From Promicromonospora sp. AC04 (lineage in GTDB: Bacteria > Actinomycetota > Actinomycetes > Actinomycetales > Cellulomonadaceae): 64,000 bases of DNA. Position 1 is the stretch's first letter; each line of letters begins with the position of its first letter. Location: assembly GCF_003058225.1 (NCBI RefSeq), contig NZ_QBUG01000007.1:163498-227497 (forward strand). The letters are read 5' to 3'. Below, piece by piece: positions 41,725-51,116 of the stretch. The notes under the pieces are model-generated. The model saw only the letters and a program-made list of their open reading frames with translations. It had not been told where the DNA came from and did not search any database. The position numbers and the translations under genes were made by a program.

Positions 41725-42309
41725 TCACTCACCGGACGTCGTGTCCACTCGCAGGAGAGTATCGACGTTGTGGCCCTGGAGCCTGTCACGTCCGTGGAGC
41801 GCCTCCAGCTCGAGCAGGAACGCGAGCCCGGCGACCACTCCTCCGCACTGCTCCACCAGCTCTGCTGCGGCCGCCGCGGTACCGCCCGTGGCGAGGACGT
41901 CGTCAATGATGAGAACACGCGCACCGGGGGTGAGTGTTCCCGAGCGCAGCTCGATCGACGCCGAGCCGTACTCCAGGTCGTACGACACCTGGTGCGTAGG
42001 CGGCGGGAGCTTGCCCGCCTTCCGCAGGGGCAGGAACCCCAGGCCGAGCGCGTGGGCCACCGGCGTGCCGAGCAGGAAGCCGCGGGCCTCCATACCGGCC
42101 ACTACATCTACGCCGTCGGCCAGCGCCAGGCGGGTGAACGCCTCCACGACGTCGGCCAGCCCCTCGGCGTCGGCCAGGAGGGGCGTGATGTCCTTGAAGA
42201 GGATTCCCGGCGAGGGGAAGTCCGGTACGTCTGAGATCAGGTCGCGAATGCGCGTCGCCCTCTCCGGCGCAAGGCCGGAGAGGGCGACGGCGGTCATGTC
42301 GTCTGCCAC
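41725..42309 (-). CDS. apt: Adenine phosphoribosyltransferase
   Basis: A 194-residue type I PRT: FPSPGILFKDITPLL, VAGMEARGFLLGTPVAHALG, and the PRPP loop VLIIDDVLATGGTAAAAAEL. It salvages adenine to AMP with PRPP. GTG at 42309 is favoured by the TAGGCT box 7 bases upstream; ATG at 42297 is the alternative. The gap to secF is 10 bases, yet it may have its own promoter. Confidence 0.93.
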   Translation of the reverse strand: MADDMTAVALSGLAPERATRIRDLISDVPDFPSPGILFKDITPLLADAEGLADVVEAFTRLALADGVDVVAGMEARGFLLGTPVAHALGLGFLPLRKAGKLPPPTHQVSYDLEYGSASIELRSGTLTPGARVLIIDDVLATGGTAAAAAELVEQCGGVVAGLAFLLELEALHGRDRLQGHNVDTLLRVDTTSGE

Positions 42310-42316
42310 GAAGCGG

Positions 42317-42322
42317 AGCCTA
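42317..42322 (-). promoter_or_regulatory. -10 box of apt, overlapping the secF stop
   Basis: Minus-strand TAGGCT; its TAG is the secF stop codon. 7 bases to the GTG at 42309. Confidence 0.4.
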
Positions 42323-43408
42323 CCGGCGTCGCTTGGGCTGGGCGGTGTGTCCCTGGTGGTGCCCGGGGACGAGCTGGGCGGAACCCGACGCGGCGGCGGC
42401 GAGCATACCCTCGTCGGCGCCCTCGGCCACGAGGCCCGCGCGCAGGTCCATGACCTTCTTGGTGTGCGCGGCGATCTTGGGCTCACGCTCGCGCAGCGCC
42501 ACGTCCAGCGGTGTGGCCAGGAAGATCGACGACGTCGCACCCACCGCGATGCCGACGAACAGCGACAGCGAGATGTCGTTCAGCGTGCCCGCCCCGAGGA
42601 GGAAGCCACCCACGAAGAGGATGCCCGCGACCGGCAGCAGCGCCACCACGGAGGTGTTGATGGACCGGACCAGGGTCTGGTTCACCGCGAGGTTGGCCCG
42701 CTCGGCGTAGGTGCTGCGGGACTGCTCGGTCACGGAGACCGTGTTCTCGCGCACCTTGTCGAAGACGACCATCTTGTCGTAGAGCGAGAAGCCCAGGATG
42801 GTCAGGAAGCCGATGATCGTCGACGGCGTGACCTCCCAGCCGATCACCGCGTACACGCCGGCCGAGACCAGCACGTCGATGAGCATCGCCACGATGGCGG
42901 CCACCGACATGCGCCACGCGCGGAAGTACAGCGCCATGAAGATCGCCGCCGCGATCACGAACGCGACGGTGCCCCACAGGGCCCGCATGCTCACGGACTC
43001 ACCCCAGGTGGGGCCGATGAAGTTCGACGTGACCTCTGACGGATCCACCCCGTACGCCTGCGCCAGGGCGTCCTGGAGCCGGCCCGTCTCGTCGTTGTCG
43101 AGCTGCGAGACCTGCACGCGGACCGAGTCGGAGCCGAGCTGGGTGACGTGCGGCTCCTCGCCCGGGGCGACCTCCGCGACGGTGTCGAGGGCGATGTCCT
43201 CGTCCGTGCTGGCCACGCCCGAGACGGTGAACTCGGAGCCGCCGCGGAAGTCGATGCCCAGGTTCAGGCCCTGGAACACCAGCACGAGGATCGAGGCGAC
43301 CGAGAAGAGGCCGACGATCGAGAACCAGAGGCTCTTCCGCTGGATGATCGGGTAGGACCTGCGCCCGGTATAGAGGTCGTTGCCCCAATGAGCGAAGCTG
43401 CCGGCCAT
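42320..43408 (-). CDS. secF: Protein translocase subunit SecF
   Basis: A 362-residue RND-fold membrane protein: first helix WFSIVGLFSVASILVLVFQG followed by LNLGIDFRGGSEFTV (D1 start), a short periplasmic domain, and five further helices including the VIGWEVTPSTIIGFLTILGF and YDKMVVFDKVRENT loop. With SecD it uses the proton gradient to help pull exported proteins out of SecYEG. ATG shares one base with the secD stop (TGATG). Confidence 0.95.
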   Translation of the reverse strand: MAGSFAHWGNDLYTGRRSYPIIQRKSLWFSIVGLFSVASILVLVFQGLNLGIDFRGGSEFTVSGVASTDEDIALDTVAEVAPGEEPHVTQLGSDSVRVQVSQLDNDETGRLQDALAQAYGVDPSEVTSNFIGPTWGESVSMRALWGTVAFVIAAAIFMALYFRAWRMSVAAIVAMLIDVLVSAGVYAVIGWEVTPSTIIGFLTILGFSLYDKMVVFDKVRENTVSVTEQSRSTYAERANLAVNQTLVRSINTSVVALLPVAGILFVGGFLLGAGTLNDISLSLFVGIAVGATSSIFLATPLDVALREREPKIAAHTKKVMDLRAGLVAEGADEGMLAAAASGSAQLVPGHHQGHTAQPKRRR

Positions 43409-45282
43409 CAGTGCTTCTCCTCGTTCTGAGCCGCTTCGGCGGCAGCCTTGCGCTCGGCGGCACGCCGCTCCGCGATAGTCATCCTTCGGCCGTCCTCGGC
43501 CGTGCGTGGCACCGGCGTGACCGACTGCGCCGTGACCAGCTCGCGCTCCTCGCTCGGCGCGCCGAGGTCGGGAGCGTCCGCCGCGGGCTGCTTCGGGCCG
43601 GAGAACTGGCCGGCCCCGCGGTACCGCGGGCCGCTGTTCAGGTCGAGACGGTCGGCCGAGAGACCCGACCACTTGTGGCCGTCCCGGAAGAACGGGATCT
43701 TCGCGATCAGCTCCATGACCGGGTGCGTGAACCAGAAGACCACCATGATGTCGATGATCGTGGTCAGGCCCAGGGTGAACGCGAAGCCGCGCACGCCGCC
43801 GACCGTCATGAAGTACAGGATCACGGCCGAGAGCAGGTTCACGGACTTGGCGGCCAGCACAGTGCGGCGGGCACGCACCCAGCCGCGCTGGACCGCGAGC
43901 CGCAGCGACCTGCCGTCACGTAGCTCGTCCCGGATACGTTCGAAGTACACGATGAACGAGTCCGCCGTGAAGCCGATGGCCACGATCAGACCAGCGATAC
44001 CCGGCAGGGAGAGGCGGTAGCCCATGCCCCAGCTCAGGAGCGCGATCACGACGTAGGTCATGGCACCGGCCACGACGAGCGACATGACCGTCAGCAGGCC
44101 GAGCGTGCGGTACTGGAACATCGAGTACACGACCACCAGCGCCAGGCCGATGAGGCCGGCGAACAGGCCGCGCTGCAGCTGCTCCGAGCCCAGCGTCGCA
44201 GAGATCTGGTTCTCGCCCTCCACCTCGAAGGTGAGCGGCAGCGAGCCGAAGCTCAGCTGGTTGGCCAGCGTCGCCGCCGAGTCCTGGGTGAAGGAGCCGG
44301 AGATCTGGGCCTCACCGTTGGTGATCGGCTCGTTGATGCTCGGCGCCGAGACGATCAGACCGTCCAGCACGATGGCGAACTGGTTGCGCGGCGACTCCAG
44401 CGCCACGAGCCGCTCGGTGGTCTCGCGGAACTGCGTCGCGCCCTCCGAGTTGAAGTCGAGGGTCACGCCCCACGTGTTCGTGACCGTGCCGTTCGCGCCC
44501 GGCATGAGGCCGGACGCCGCGCCGCTCAGGTTGGTGCCGTCCACCTCGACGGGGCCCAGGATGTACTTGGCCGCGCCGGTCTGGTCGCACGTGACGAGCA
44601 CCTGGTCCGGGTGGTCGCCGCCACCGCCCTCGAGGTTCTTCGGGTCGGTGCAGTCCAGCTCGTCGTAGAGCTTCTGGACCGACGGCGTGATCTGCGCCAG
44701 GTCGCTCGGGTCCGTCGGGTCGACGTCCTTGGCTTCCGCGGTGATCTTCTTCTCGAGCGCCGCGATCTCCTTGACGGTCGCCCCCGCGCCGTCGTCGGCC
44801 GCGGCGTCGTCGCCGGAGGCACTGGGTGACGCGGACGGCTCCGCTGTCGGCGTCGGCTGCGGGGCGCCGTAGGTCAGGACCGGCCGGAACTTCATCTGCG
44901 CGGCCTTCGAGATCAGCGCGATGGTCTCGTCGTCCACCTCGCCGGGGATCTCGACCACTATCTGGTTGCTGCCCTGGGCGGCGATCTCGGCCTCGGTGAC
45001 GCCGTTGGCGTCCACCCGCTGCCGGATGACACCGATGGCCTCTTCCATCGCCTCCGGGGTCACCTCGGACCCGTCGGAGGTGACTGCCTTCAGGATGACC
45101 TGGGTGCCGCCCTGCAGGTCGAGCGCCAGGCCGGGGGCCAGGCTCGCGCCGTTCGGATTGTCGCTCGACTTTTCGTCGAGCTGCCAACCGGCCAAGAGGG
45201 CGCCGAAGGGCAGCAGGATCGTCAGGATCGTCAGGAGAACGATCGTGCGAACCGGCCGCGAGCGCCGGGTGTCAGTCGCCAA
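43408..45282 (-). CDS. secD: Protein translocase subunit SecD
   Basis: A 624-residue membrane protein: first helix TIVLLTILTILLPFGALLAG, LAPGLALDLQGGTQVILKAV, a P1 domain with an inserted Ser/Asp-rich loop (ASPSASGDDAAADDGAGA), NQFAIVLDGLIVSAPSINEP, and a five-helix C-terminal bundle with GFTADSFIVYFERIRDELRDG. Works with SecF and YajC. The long insertion between P1 strands is actinobacterial. The C-terminal tail after the last helix is about 80 residues and Ala/Arg/Glu-rich. Confidence 0.95.
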   Translation of the reverse strand: MATDTRRSRPVRTIVLLTILTILLPFGALLAGWQLDEKSSDNPNGASLAPGLALDLQGGTQVILKAVTSDGSEVTPEAMEEAIGVIRQRVDANGVTEAEIAAQGSNQIVVEIPGEVDDETIALISKAAQMKFRPVLTYGAPQPTPTAEPSASPSASGDDAAADDGAGATVKEIAALEKKITAEAKDVDPTDPSDLAQITPSVQKLYDELDCTDPKNLEGGGGDHPDQVLVTCDQTGAAKYILGPVEVDGTNLSGAASGLMPGANGTVTNTWGVTLDFNSEGATQFRETTERLVALESPRNQFAIVLDGLIVSAPSINEPITNGEAQISGSFTQDSAATLANQLSFGSLPLTFEVEGENQISATLGSEQLQRGLFAGLIGLALVVVYSMFQYRTLGLLTVMSLVVAGAMTYVVIALLSWGMGYRLSLPGIAGLIVAIGFTADSFIVYFERIRDELRDGRSLRLAVQRGWVRARRTVLAAKSVNLLSAVILYFMTVGGVRGFAFTLGLTTIIDIMVVFWFTHPVMELIAKIPFFRDGHKWSGLSADRLDLNSGPRYRGAGQFSGPKQPAADAPDLGAPSEERELVTAQSVTPVPRTAEDGRRMTIAERRAAERKAAAEAAQNEEKH

Positions 45283-45364
45283 CGTCTGTCTCTTCTCGTG
45301 TGCGCGCCGGGGGTACGTCCGGCGCGGGTTCGGCGCCGCCCGGGGTTACCGGACGGCGCGGCCG

Positions 45365-45802
45365 TCACTTGCCGTCCGCGTCCGCGTCCCGTCGCTGCTG
45401 CTCCCGGTACTCGCGCTTGGCGGTGTCCAGGCCGGACAGGTCGTCGGGAACGTCGTTCGCGTCGGGGCTGATCGTACTTGCCGTTTCGCTGTTCTCTGTG
45501 ACCTCGGACTCATCGGTCGCGTCTTCGGCGTCCGCGTCGTCGGCGACGGGCTCGTCGATCTGCTTGGAGATGGCCGCACGGAGCCAGGTGGTGGGGTTGC
45601 CCGGGAAGGACTCGATGGTCACCTGGTCGTTCGCGTCGTCGACGTCGACGACGGTGCCGATCATGCCGGACGCGGTCATCACCTTGGTTCCGACCGTGAG
45701 GTTGTTTCGGAACTCCGCCGCCGCGCGCTGCTGCTTGCGGGAGCGGGAGGACATGAAGAACATCGCCACGAGAAGGATCGCGACGAGAATGAGCATTTCC
45801 AC
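45365..45802 (-). CDS. yajC: Preprotein translocase accessory subunit YajC
   Basis: A 145-residue protein: one N-terminal helix (MLILVAILLVAMFFMSS), basic RSRKQQRAAAEFRNNL, then LTVGTKVMTASGMIGTVVDV and VTIESFPGNPTTWLRAAISK, the conserved YajC domain. A Glu/Asp/Thr-rich tail of about 60 residues follows. GTG at 45802 or ATG at 45796 may start it. It precedes secD in the operon, as in most bacteria. Confidence 0.93.
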   Translation of the reverse strand: MEMLILVAILLVAMFFMSSRSRKQQRAAAEFRNNLTVGTKVMTASGMIGTVVDVDDANDQVTIESFPGNPTTWLRAAISKQIDEPVADDADAEDATDESEVTENSETASTISPDANDVPDDLSGLDTAKREYREQQRRDADADGK

Positions 45803-45947
45803 GGTGAGGTCCCTGTTCGATTGCTGTGTCGGATGTGCTGCGCACGTATCTCTCGTACACGTGGCGCAAGTACGACGAGGATCCAACCCAGTGTAGTGCC
45901 GGGGCCGGATCCTCGGGTCGCCCACCAGGGGCGCCACAAGAACAACG

Positions 45948-47042
45948 TCAGGGGTCGAGCAAAGTTCCCTGCTCCGCGGATCCAGCACCGCCCCCCGGCG
46001 CCTGCGCGGGCGGCGTGAGCCCCAGGTGCTCCCAGGCCGAGAGGGTCGCGACACGGCCGCGCGGGGTGCGTCCGACCAGGCCTTCGCGGACGAGGTAGGG
46101 CTCGGCGACGGTCTCGACGGTCTCGGCCTCCTCGCCCACGGTCATGGCGAGCGTGGACAGGCCCACGGGTCCGCCGCCGAACCGGGTGCACAGGGCGGTG
46201 AGCACCGCGCGGTCGAGGCGGTCGAGGCCGATGAGGTCGACCTCGTAGACCTCCAGGGCGGACTTCGCGGCGTGCAGGTCGAGCCGTCCGTCGCCGCGCA
46301 CCTGCGCCCAGTCGCGGACGCGGCGCAGGAGCCGGTTGGCGATGCGGGGGGTGCCGCGCGAGCGGCCGGCGATCTCGTGCGCGGCCGCGTGGTCCAGGTG
46401 CACGCCGAGCAGCCCGGCGGAGCGCAGGATCACGCGCTCCAGCTCCTCGGGCGAGTAGTAGTCCATGTGCCCGGTGAACCCGAAGCGGTCGCGCAGCGGC
46501 GCGGGCAGCAGGCCGGAGCGGGTGGTGGCGCCGACGACGGTGAACCGGGGCAGCGCGAGCGGGATGGCGGACGCGCCGGCGCCCTTGCCGACCACTACGT
46601 CGACCCGGAAGTCCTCCATCGCGACGTACAGCAGCTCCTCGGCGGGACGGGCCAGGCGGTGGATCTCGTCGATGAACAGCACGTCTCCCTCCTCGAGGGA
46701 GGACAGGACGGCGGCGAGGTCGCCCGCGTGCTGGATGGCGGGGCCGCTGGTGAGCCGCATGTGCGAGGCGAGCTCAGCCGCGATGATCATGGCCAGCGTC
46801 GTCTTGCCGAGCCCTGGCGGGCCGGACAGCAGCACATGGTCGGGCGGGTTGCCGCGCGCCATCGCCGCCTGGAGCACCAGAGAGAGCTGGTCGCGCACGA
46901 CCCGCTGCCCTACGAACTCGTCCAGGCCCTTGGGCCGCAGCGCGGCCTCGGCGGCCCGCTCGATCTCGTCGGCGCTCGGGGCGACTATCCGGCCGCCGGC
47001 GCCGTCCGTCCCGGTGGCAGAGCCCGTCGAGACCTCAGCCAC
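45948..47042 (-). CDS. ruvB: Holliday-junction branch-migration helicase RuvB
   Basis: A 364-residue AAA+ ATPase: [20 protein letters not shown], Walker [12 protein letters not shown], Walker [10 protein letters not shown], sensor [15 protein letters not shown] and a winged helix at the end. It drives branch migration with RuvA. It overlaps ruvA by 8 bases. A GAGGATCC/GGATCCTC inverted repeat (45877-45884 / 45907-45914) beyond the stop may be its terminator. Confidence 0.96.
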   Translation of the reverse strand: MAEVSTGSATGTDGAGGRIVAPSADEIERAAEAALRPKGLDEFVGQRVVRDQLSLVLQAAMARGNPPDHVLLSGPPGLGKTTLAMIIAAELASHMRLTSGPAIQHAGDLAAVLSSLEEGDVLFIDEIHRLARPAEELLYVAMEDFRVDVVVGKGAGASAIPLALPRFTVVGATTRSGLLPAPLRDRFGFTGHMDYYSPEELERVILRSAGLLGVHLDHAAAHEIAGRSRGTPRIANRLLRRVRDWAQVRGDGRLDLHAAKSALEVYEVDLIGLDRLDRAVLTALCTRFGGGPVGLSTLAMTVGEEAETVETVAEPYLVREGLVGRTPRGRVATLSAWEHLGLTPPAQAPGGGAGSAEQGTLLDP

Positions 47043-47667
47043 GGTGTCCGCCCAGCACCCGCAGCGCGGCGCGCAGAGTCGAGGCGACGTCGTCGGCCGT
47101 CACGGCGTCGGTCCCCGCCTCCGCGAGCACCTTCGCCACGGCGTCGTCGGCCTGCTTGGCGGGCCAGCCGAGGCCCGCCAGGGCCTCCACCACCCGCTCG
47201 GAGTGGTCGGCGACGTTGACCTCGGTGGCCGACCCCGGCGCGGCCCCTGCCGGGGATACGCCCGAGGGCGGGCCGAGCCGGTCGCCCAGCTCCAGGACGA
47301 GGCGCTGGGCGCCCTTCCTGCCGATGCCCGGCACGCGGGTCAGCGCGGCCAGGTCCTCGCCCGCGACGGCGCGGCGCAGCGCGTCGGGGGTGTGCACCGC
47401 GAGCATCGCGAGCGCCAGGCGCGGCCCGACGCCGGACACCGTCTGCACCGCCTCGAACACGTCGCGCTCATCGGGGTCACCGAACCCGTACAACGTCATC
47501 GAGTCCTCGCGGACAACCATGCTCGTGGCGACGCCGGCGGTCTCGCCGACGTGCAGCCCGGCCAGGGTGGTGGGCGTGGCGTGCACCAGGTAGCCGACGC
47601 CGCCGACGTCGACCACCGCACGGTCCAGGCCCACGTGGGCCACGGTCCCCGTCAGCGAGGCGATCAC
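47035..47667 (-). CDS. ruvA: Holliday-junction DNA-binding protein RuvA
   Basis: A 210-residue protein: OB-fold start [20 protein letters not shown], two helix-hairpin-helix motifs ([13 protein letters not shown] and [16 protein letters not shown]), a flexible linker and a C-terminal domain III ([20 protein letters not shown]) that binds RuvB. A LexA-like box lies 61 bases upstream of the start. Confidence 0.95.
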   Translation of the reverse strand: MIASLTGTVAHVGLDRAVVDVGGVGYLVHATPTTLAGLHVGETAGVATSMVVREDSMTLYGFGDPDERDVFEAVQTVSGVGPRLALAMLAVHTPDALRRAVAGEDLAALTRVPGIGRKGAQRLVLELGDRLGPPSGVSPAGAAPGSATEVNVADHSERVVEALAGLGWPAKQADDAVAKVLAEAGTDAVTADDVASTLRAALRVLGGHRG

Positions 47668-47727
47668 GGGCTCCCCCTCCTTGCGTCTGGGTCCCGGCTC
47701 TTGGTGGTCGAGCTTGCCGGGACCCGA

Positions 47728-47743
47728 TCGAACGTCCGTGCGA
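47728..47743. promoter_or_regulatory. LexA-like box upstream of ruvAB
   Basis: TCGAAC-GTCC-GTGCGA, one mismatch from TCGAAC-N4-GTTCGA, in the gap between ruvC and ruvA. Confidence 0.4.
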
Positions 47744-47796
47744 GGAGCCTAACAAGCGCCACCATGCCACCTGAGCAGGCCACGCCGCCAGCCAGC

Positions 47797-47913
47797 GACC
47801 GCAGACTTGGTCGCGGCCACGGATGCCGACTGCAGATCTTGTTGCGGATACCGGGCCCGGATCCGCAACGAAGTCTGCAGTCGCCGAAAGTGGCGGCGAC
47901 CAAGTCTGCGGTC
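47797..47913. repeat. Nested double palindrome between ruvC and ruvA
   Basis: Outer perfect 18-bp arms at 47797-47814 and 47896-47913; inner 23-bp arms at 47827-47849 and 47861-47883 with three mismatches around a GGGCCC-containing centre. Inner and outer arms resemble each other (GCAGACTT-S-GTYGCGG), so the site is four copies of one 17-bp element, two in each orientation. Confidence 0.75.
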
Positions 47914-47922
47914 GGCGGCGGG

Positions 47923-48489
47923 TCAGCGGCGCGGGCGCTGCTTGGCGGCCTGCTCGGCCGCGGCCCAGGCGCGCTGCGCGGGGGTGAGCTCGTGCCGGTC
48001 GCCGCCCTGCAGTGCGCCCGCGGGACGCCACAGGTGGCAGACCGCGAGCGCCAGCGCGTCGGCGGCGTCGGCGGGCTTCGGCGCATCGGAGAGGTCGAGG
48101 ATGCGTGTGATCATGGTCGTCACCTGCGCCTTGTCGGCGCGCCCCGAACCGGTCACCGCCGCCTTCACCTCCGACGGCGTGTGCAGCGCGACGGGCACGC
48201 CCCGGCGGGCCGCGGCCACCATGGCCAGGCCCGCCGCCTGGGCGGTCCCCATCACCGTGCCGACGTTGTGCTGCGCGAAGACCCGCTCGACCGCGACGAC
48301 GTCGGGCACGTGCTCGTCCAGCCAGGCGTCCAGGCCGTCCGCGATCTTCAGCAGGCGCAGGTCCGTGGACAGGTCCGCGTCCGAGCGGATCACCCCGACC
48401 GCGACCATCCGGGCCCGCCGCCCGGGCAGGGAGTCGACGACGCCGACGCCGCACCTGGTCAGGCCGGGGTCGACTCCTAGGACGCGCAT
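47923..48489 (-). CDS. ruvC: Crossover-junction endonuclease RuvC
   Basis: A 188-residue RNase H-fold resolvase: [18 protein letters not shown] with the first acidic residue Asp7, [20 protein letters not shown] (Glu), and the late [17 protein letters not shown] with the last two aspartates. It cuts Holliday junctions. A basic Ala/Arg tail ends the protein. In this organism ruvC is separated from ruvAB by 255 bases holding a large palindrome. Confidence 0.95.
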   Translation of the reverse strand: MRVLGVDPGLTRCGVGVVDSLPGRRARMVAVGVIRSDADLSTDLRLLKIADGLDAWLDEHVPDVVAVERVFAQHNVGTVMGTAQAAGLAMVAAARRGVPVALHTPSEVKAAVTGSGRADKAQVTTMITRILDLSDAPKPADAADALALAVCHLWRPAGALQGGDRHELTPAQRAWAAAEQAAKQRPRR

Positions 48490-48546
48490 GGCGTCAGATT
48501 CTCACGACTGAGGGCGTGGTCCCGACAGGCTCGACCAGCGGGAACG

Positions 48547-49308
48547 TCAGTCGTCCTCGTCGAGGGCCGCCAAGACCTCGTCGCTCGCGTCGAAGTTCGC
48601 GTAGACGTTCTGCACGTCGTCGCTGTCCTCGAGCGAGTCGATGAGGCGCATGATCTTGCGAGCGCCCTCGACGTCGACCTCCACCTGCATCGACGGGTGG
48701 AAGATCACGTCCGCGGAGTCGTACTCGATGCCGGCCTCCTGGATGGCCGTACGCACCGGCACCAGGTCGGTCGCCTCGGTCAGGACCTCGATGACCTCGC
48801 CCTGGTCGGTGACGTCCTCGGCGCCGGCGTCGAGCGCGGCGAGCATCACCTCGTCCTCGCCCACGCCGTCGGCCTTCGGCACCACGATCAGGCCCTTGCG
48901 GGAGAACAGGTACGACACCGATCCCGGGTCGGCGAGGTTGCCGCCGTTGCGGGAGAACGCCAGGCGCACCTCGGAGGCCGCGCGGTTCTTGTTGTCCGTG
49001 AGGCACTCGACGAGGACGGCGATGCCGTTCGTGCCGTAGCCCTCGTACATGATCGTCTGGTAGTCGACGGCGTCGGCGCCCTCGCCCGAACCACGCTTCA
49101 GCGCGCGGTCGATGTTGTCGTTGGGGACAGACGACTTCTTCGCCTTCTGCACCGCGTCGAACAGCGTCGGGTTACCGGCGAGGTCGCCGCCGCCCGTGCG
49201 TGCCGCCACCTCGATGTTCTTGATCAGCTTCGCGAAGAGCTTGCCGCGCTTGGCGTCGATCGCGGCCTTCTTGTGCTTGGTCGTGGCCCACTTGGAGTGA
49301 CCTGACAT
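48547..49308 (-). CDS. YebC/PmpR family protein
   Basis: A 253-residue protein starting [20 protein letters not shown] with [20 protein letters not shown] and [20 protein letters not shown], the strongly conserved YebC start. YebC proteins are putative transcription regulators and, in recent work, ribosome factors that help translate proline runs. It sits between ruvC and pdxT, a common actinobacterial order. Full family length. Confidence 0.92.
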   Translation of the reverse strand: MSGHSKWATTKHKKAAIDAKRGKLFAKLIKNIEVAARTGGGDLAGNPTLFDAVQKAKKSSVPNDNIDRALKRGSGEGADAVDYQTIMYEGYGTNGIAVLVECLTDNKNRAASEVRLAFSRNGGNLADPGSVSYLFSRKGLIVVPKADGVGEDEVMLAALDAGAEDVTDQGEVIEVLTEATDLVPVRTAIQEAGIEYDSADVIFHPSMQVEVDVEGARKIMRLIDSLEDSDDVQNVYANFDASDEVLAALDEDD

Positions 49309-49362
49309 GCCTCTACCTGACTCCTTGCTATCGATGGCTCTCGAGATCGCGGTGGGAACCGC

Positions 49363-49998
49363 TCAGCCGCCCGCAACCATGCTGACGAACAGCCCGTGCA
49401 CCCGCGCTTCCCCCGTGATCTCGGGGTGGAATGCGGTGGCGAGCAGTGGTCCCTGCCGTGCTGCGACAATCCTACCGGCGGCCGCCACAGGACGGCCCTG
49501 CGTATCCACAGCCGGGATGCGGGACAGCACCTCGACCTCGGGCCCGGCCTCCTCGACCCAAGGGGCGCGGATGAACGCGGTGCGCACCGGGCCGCCGTCC
49601 CCGACGTCGGAGATGCCCGCGAACTCGAGGTCGGTCTCGAACGAGTCGACCTGCCGCCCGAACGCGTTGCGCCGCACTACCACGTCCATGCCCCCGAGCG
49701 TGCGCTGGTCCTCGGTGCCGCCGAGGATGCGGTCCGCGAGCAGGATCATCCCCGCGCACGAGCCGAACACCGGTAGGCCTTCCTTGATCCGGGCCTGCAG
49801 CGGCTCGTCCAGCTCGAAGATGCGCAGCAACTTGTCCATGGTCGTGGACTCCCCGCCGGGGAGCACGAGCCCGTCGACGGCGGCCAGCTCGGCCGGACGG
49901 CGCACGGTCACGGCACGCGCGCCCACGGACTCGAGGGCGGCCAGGTGTTCGCGGACGTCGCCCTGCAGGGCGAGGACGCCGATGGTCGGTGCTGTCAC
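49363..49998 (-). CDS. pdxT: Pyridoxal 5'-phosphate synthase glutaminase subunit
   Basis: A 211-residue class I glutaminase: [35 protein letters not shown], the nucleophile in [14 protein letters not shown] (Cys83-like), and the end [14 protein letters not shown] with the catalytic His-x-Glu. It feeds ammonia to PdxS for PLP synthesis. pdxS is not next to it in the window. GTG at 49998 is placed by a TAGAAT box. Confidence 0.94.
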   Translation of the reverse strand: MTAPTIGVLALQGDVREHLAALESVGARAVTVRRPAELAAVDGLVLPGGESTTMDKLLRIFELDEPLQARIKEGLPVFGSCAGMILLADRILGGTEDQRTLGGMDVVVRRNAFGRQVDSFETDLEFAGISDVGDGGPVRTAFIRAPWVEEAGPEVEVLSRIPAVDTQGRPVAAAGRIVAARQGPLLATAFHPEITGEARVHGLFVSMVAGG

Positions 49999-50006
49999 AG
50001 CATTCG

Positions 50007-50012
50007 ATTCTA
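50007..50012 (-). promoter_or_regulatory. -10 box of pdxT, leaderless
   Basis: Minus-strand TAGAAT, then 8 bases to the GTG at 49998. Confidence 0.5.
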
Positions 50013-50058
50013 TGCGGCCCGGCGCGGGTCATCGGTCCATCGGGTCAGGACACCCCGG

Positions 50059-50478
50059 TCACACGCAGACGCCGAGCACGAGCGCCACCACCGTGTAGGT
50101 CCGGGAGTTCGACTGCGCCGATGTCCAGGTCGTCGATGCGAACTGCCGCTGCGCCTCGACGTAGAACGTCCCGTTCGTGACGGCTCCGGTGGCCTGGAAC
50201 GAGGTGGTCCCCGCGGACAGGGTCTGCGTCGTGGCGCCGCCGGCGCCGTAGTGCACCACGTAGCCCGTGGCGCCGGTCACGGCGGTCCAGGTGAACGTCA
50301 CAGATCCGATGCCGAGGGTCCCGCAGCTCGCCGTGGTCACCGGGATCGTCCCGGCGCTCAGCGCGTCGGAGGCAACGGTTCCCGTGTCCGACCAGGCAGC
50401 CCACGCGGGGCCGCGCGGGACCATGACCGCCAGCAGGAGCACGAACGCGGCGATGACCGCGAACGCCGCCCGCCTCAC
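50059..50478 (-). CDS. Small exported protein of the SipW-type cluster
   Basis: A 139-residue protein: signal-like start RRAAFAVIAAFVLLLAVM, then AAWSDTGTVASDALSAGTIP, the Ala-Trp-Ser-Asp pattern seen after the helix of SipW-processed proteins, and a single fibronectin-III-like fold (TFTWTAVTGATGYVVHYG). GTG overlaps the preceding stop (GTGA). Last of five overlapping genes; probably a minor surface or fibre component. Confidence 0.65.
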   Translation of the reverse strand: MRRAAFAVIAAFVLLLAVMVPRGPAWAAWSDTGTVASDALSAGTIPVTTASCGTLGIGSVTFTWTAVTGATGYVVHYGAGGATTQTLSAGTTSFQATGAVTNGTFYVEAQRQFASTTWTSAQSNSRTYTVVALVLGVCV

Positions 50479-51116
50479 GGTGCACCGGCCTGGCTCGCGG
50501 TGAACAGGAACGTCGCCGTGCTGGACACGCCCTGGACCGACGACGGCGCGCCGGCGCTCAGGCCGAGCACCACGCACAGTGTCACGGTCGCACCGGACGC
50601 CACCGGCACCGCGCTCAGGGCGGAGGTCGCCGTGGTGGTCACCGGCGCCGTCGCACGGGAGACCGTGCCGGTGCAGGCCCCCGTGCGCAGGCCGTTCGTC
50701 GTGGTGTTCGTCGCGGCCCCGCCCGTGGTCGTGCTCAGGAGCAGGTTCTGCCCCAGCGCCGCGGTCGGTGACGTGACCGACGCGGAGACGTCGACGGCCG
50801 TCGTACCGGAGCTGCGCAGCACGACGGTGGCGGCGACGCTCTCCCCCGGCAGCATCCCAGTGAGCCCCAGCGCCGTGTACGTCCACGACCCGCCCGGACC
50901 GACCAGCTGCTCCGCGCCCGTCACCGGTCCCACCGTGAGGTCCAGGGTGCCCGCGGTGATCTGCTCCGCGGTCACCGCCCCCGCGCCGCCCCACCATGCC
51001 CACGCCACCGCGGCGCCAGGCAGCAGCATGGCCAGCGCGAGCGCGGCGAGCCCACGCCGCCGGGCGGCGCCCCACCAGCCGGAGCGTTGCGAGGACGAGC
51101 GGTCGGGCTCAGCCAT
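50475..51116 (-). CDS. TasA/camelysin-like exported protein
   Basis: A 213-residue protein: charged start MAEPDRSSSQRSGWW, one hydrophobic helix (LAALALAMLLPGAAVAWAWW), then a WGGAGAVTAEQITAGTLDLT segment typical of SipW substrates (Trp just after the helix, ITAGTL strand), and a long Thr/Val-rich beta region with a Cys pair. TasA-like proteins assemble into surface fibres. It overlaps the LPRTG gene upstream by 8 bases. Sequence similarity to TasA itself is low. Confidence 0.7.
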   Translation of the reverse strand: MAEPDRSSSQRSGWWGAARRRGLAALALAMLLPGAAVAWAWWGGAGAVTAEQITAGTLDLTVGPVTGAEQLVGPGGSWTYTALGLTGMLPGESVAATVVLRSSGTTAVDVSASVTSPTAALGQNLLLSTTTGGAATNTTTNGLRTGACTGTVSRATAPVTTTATSALSAVPVASGATVTLCVVLGLSAGAPSSVQGVSSTATFLFTASQAGAP

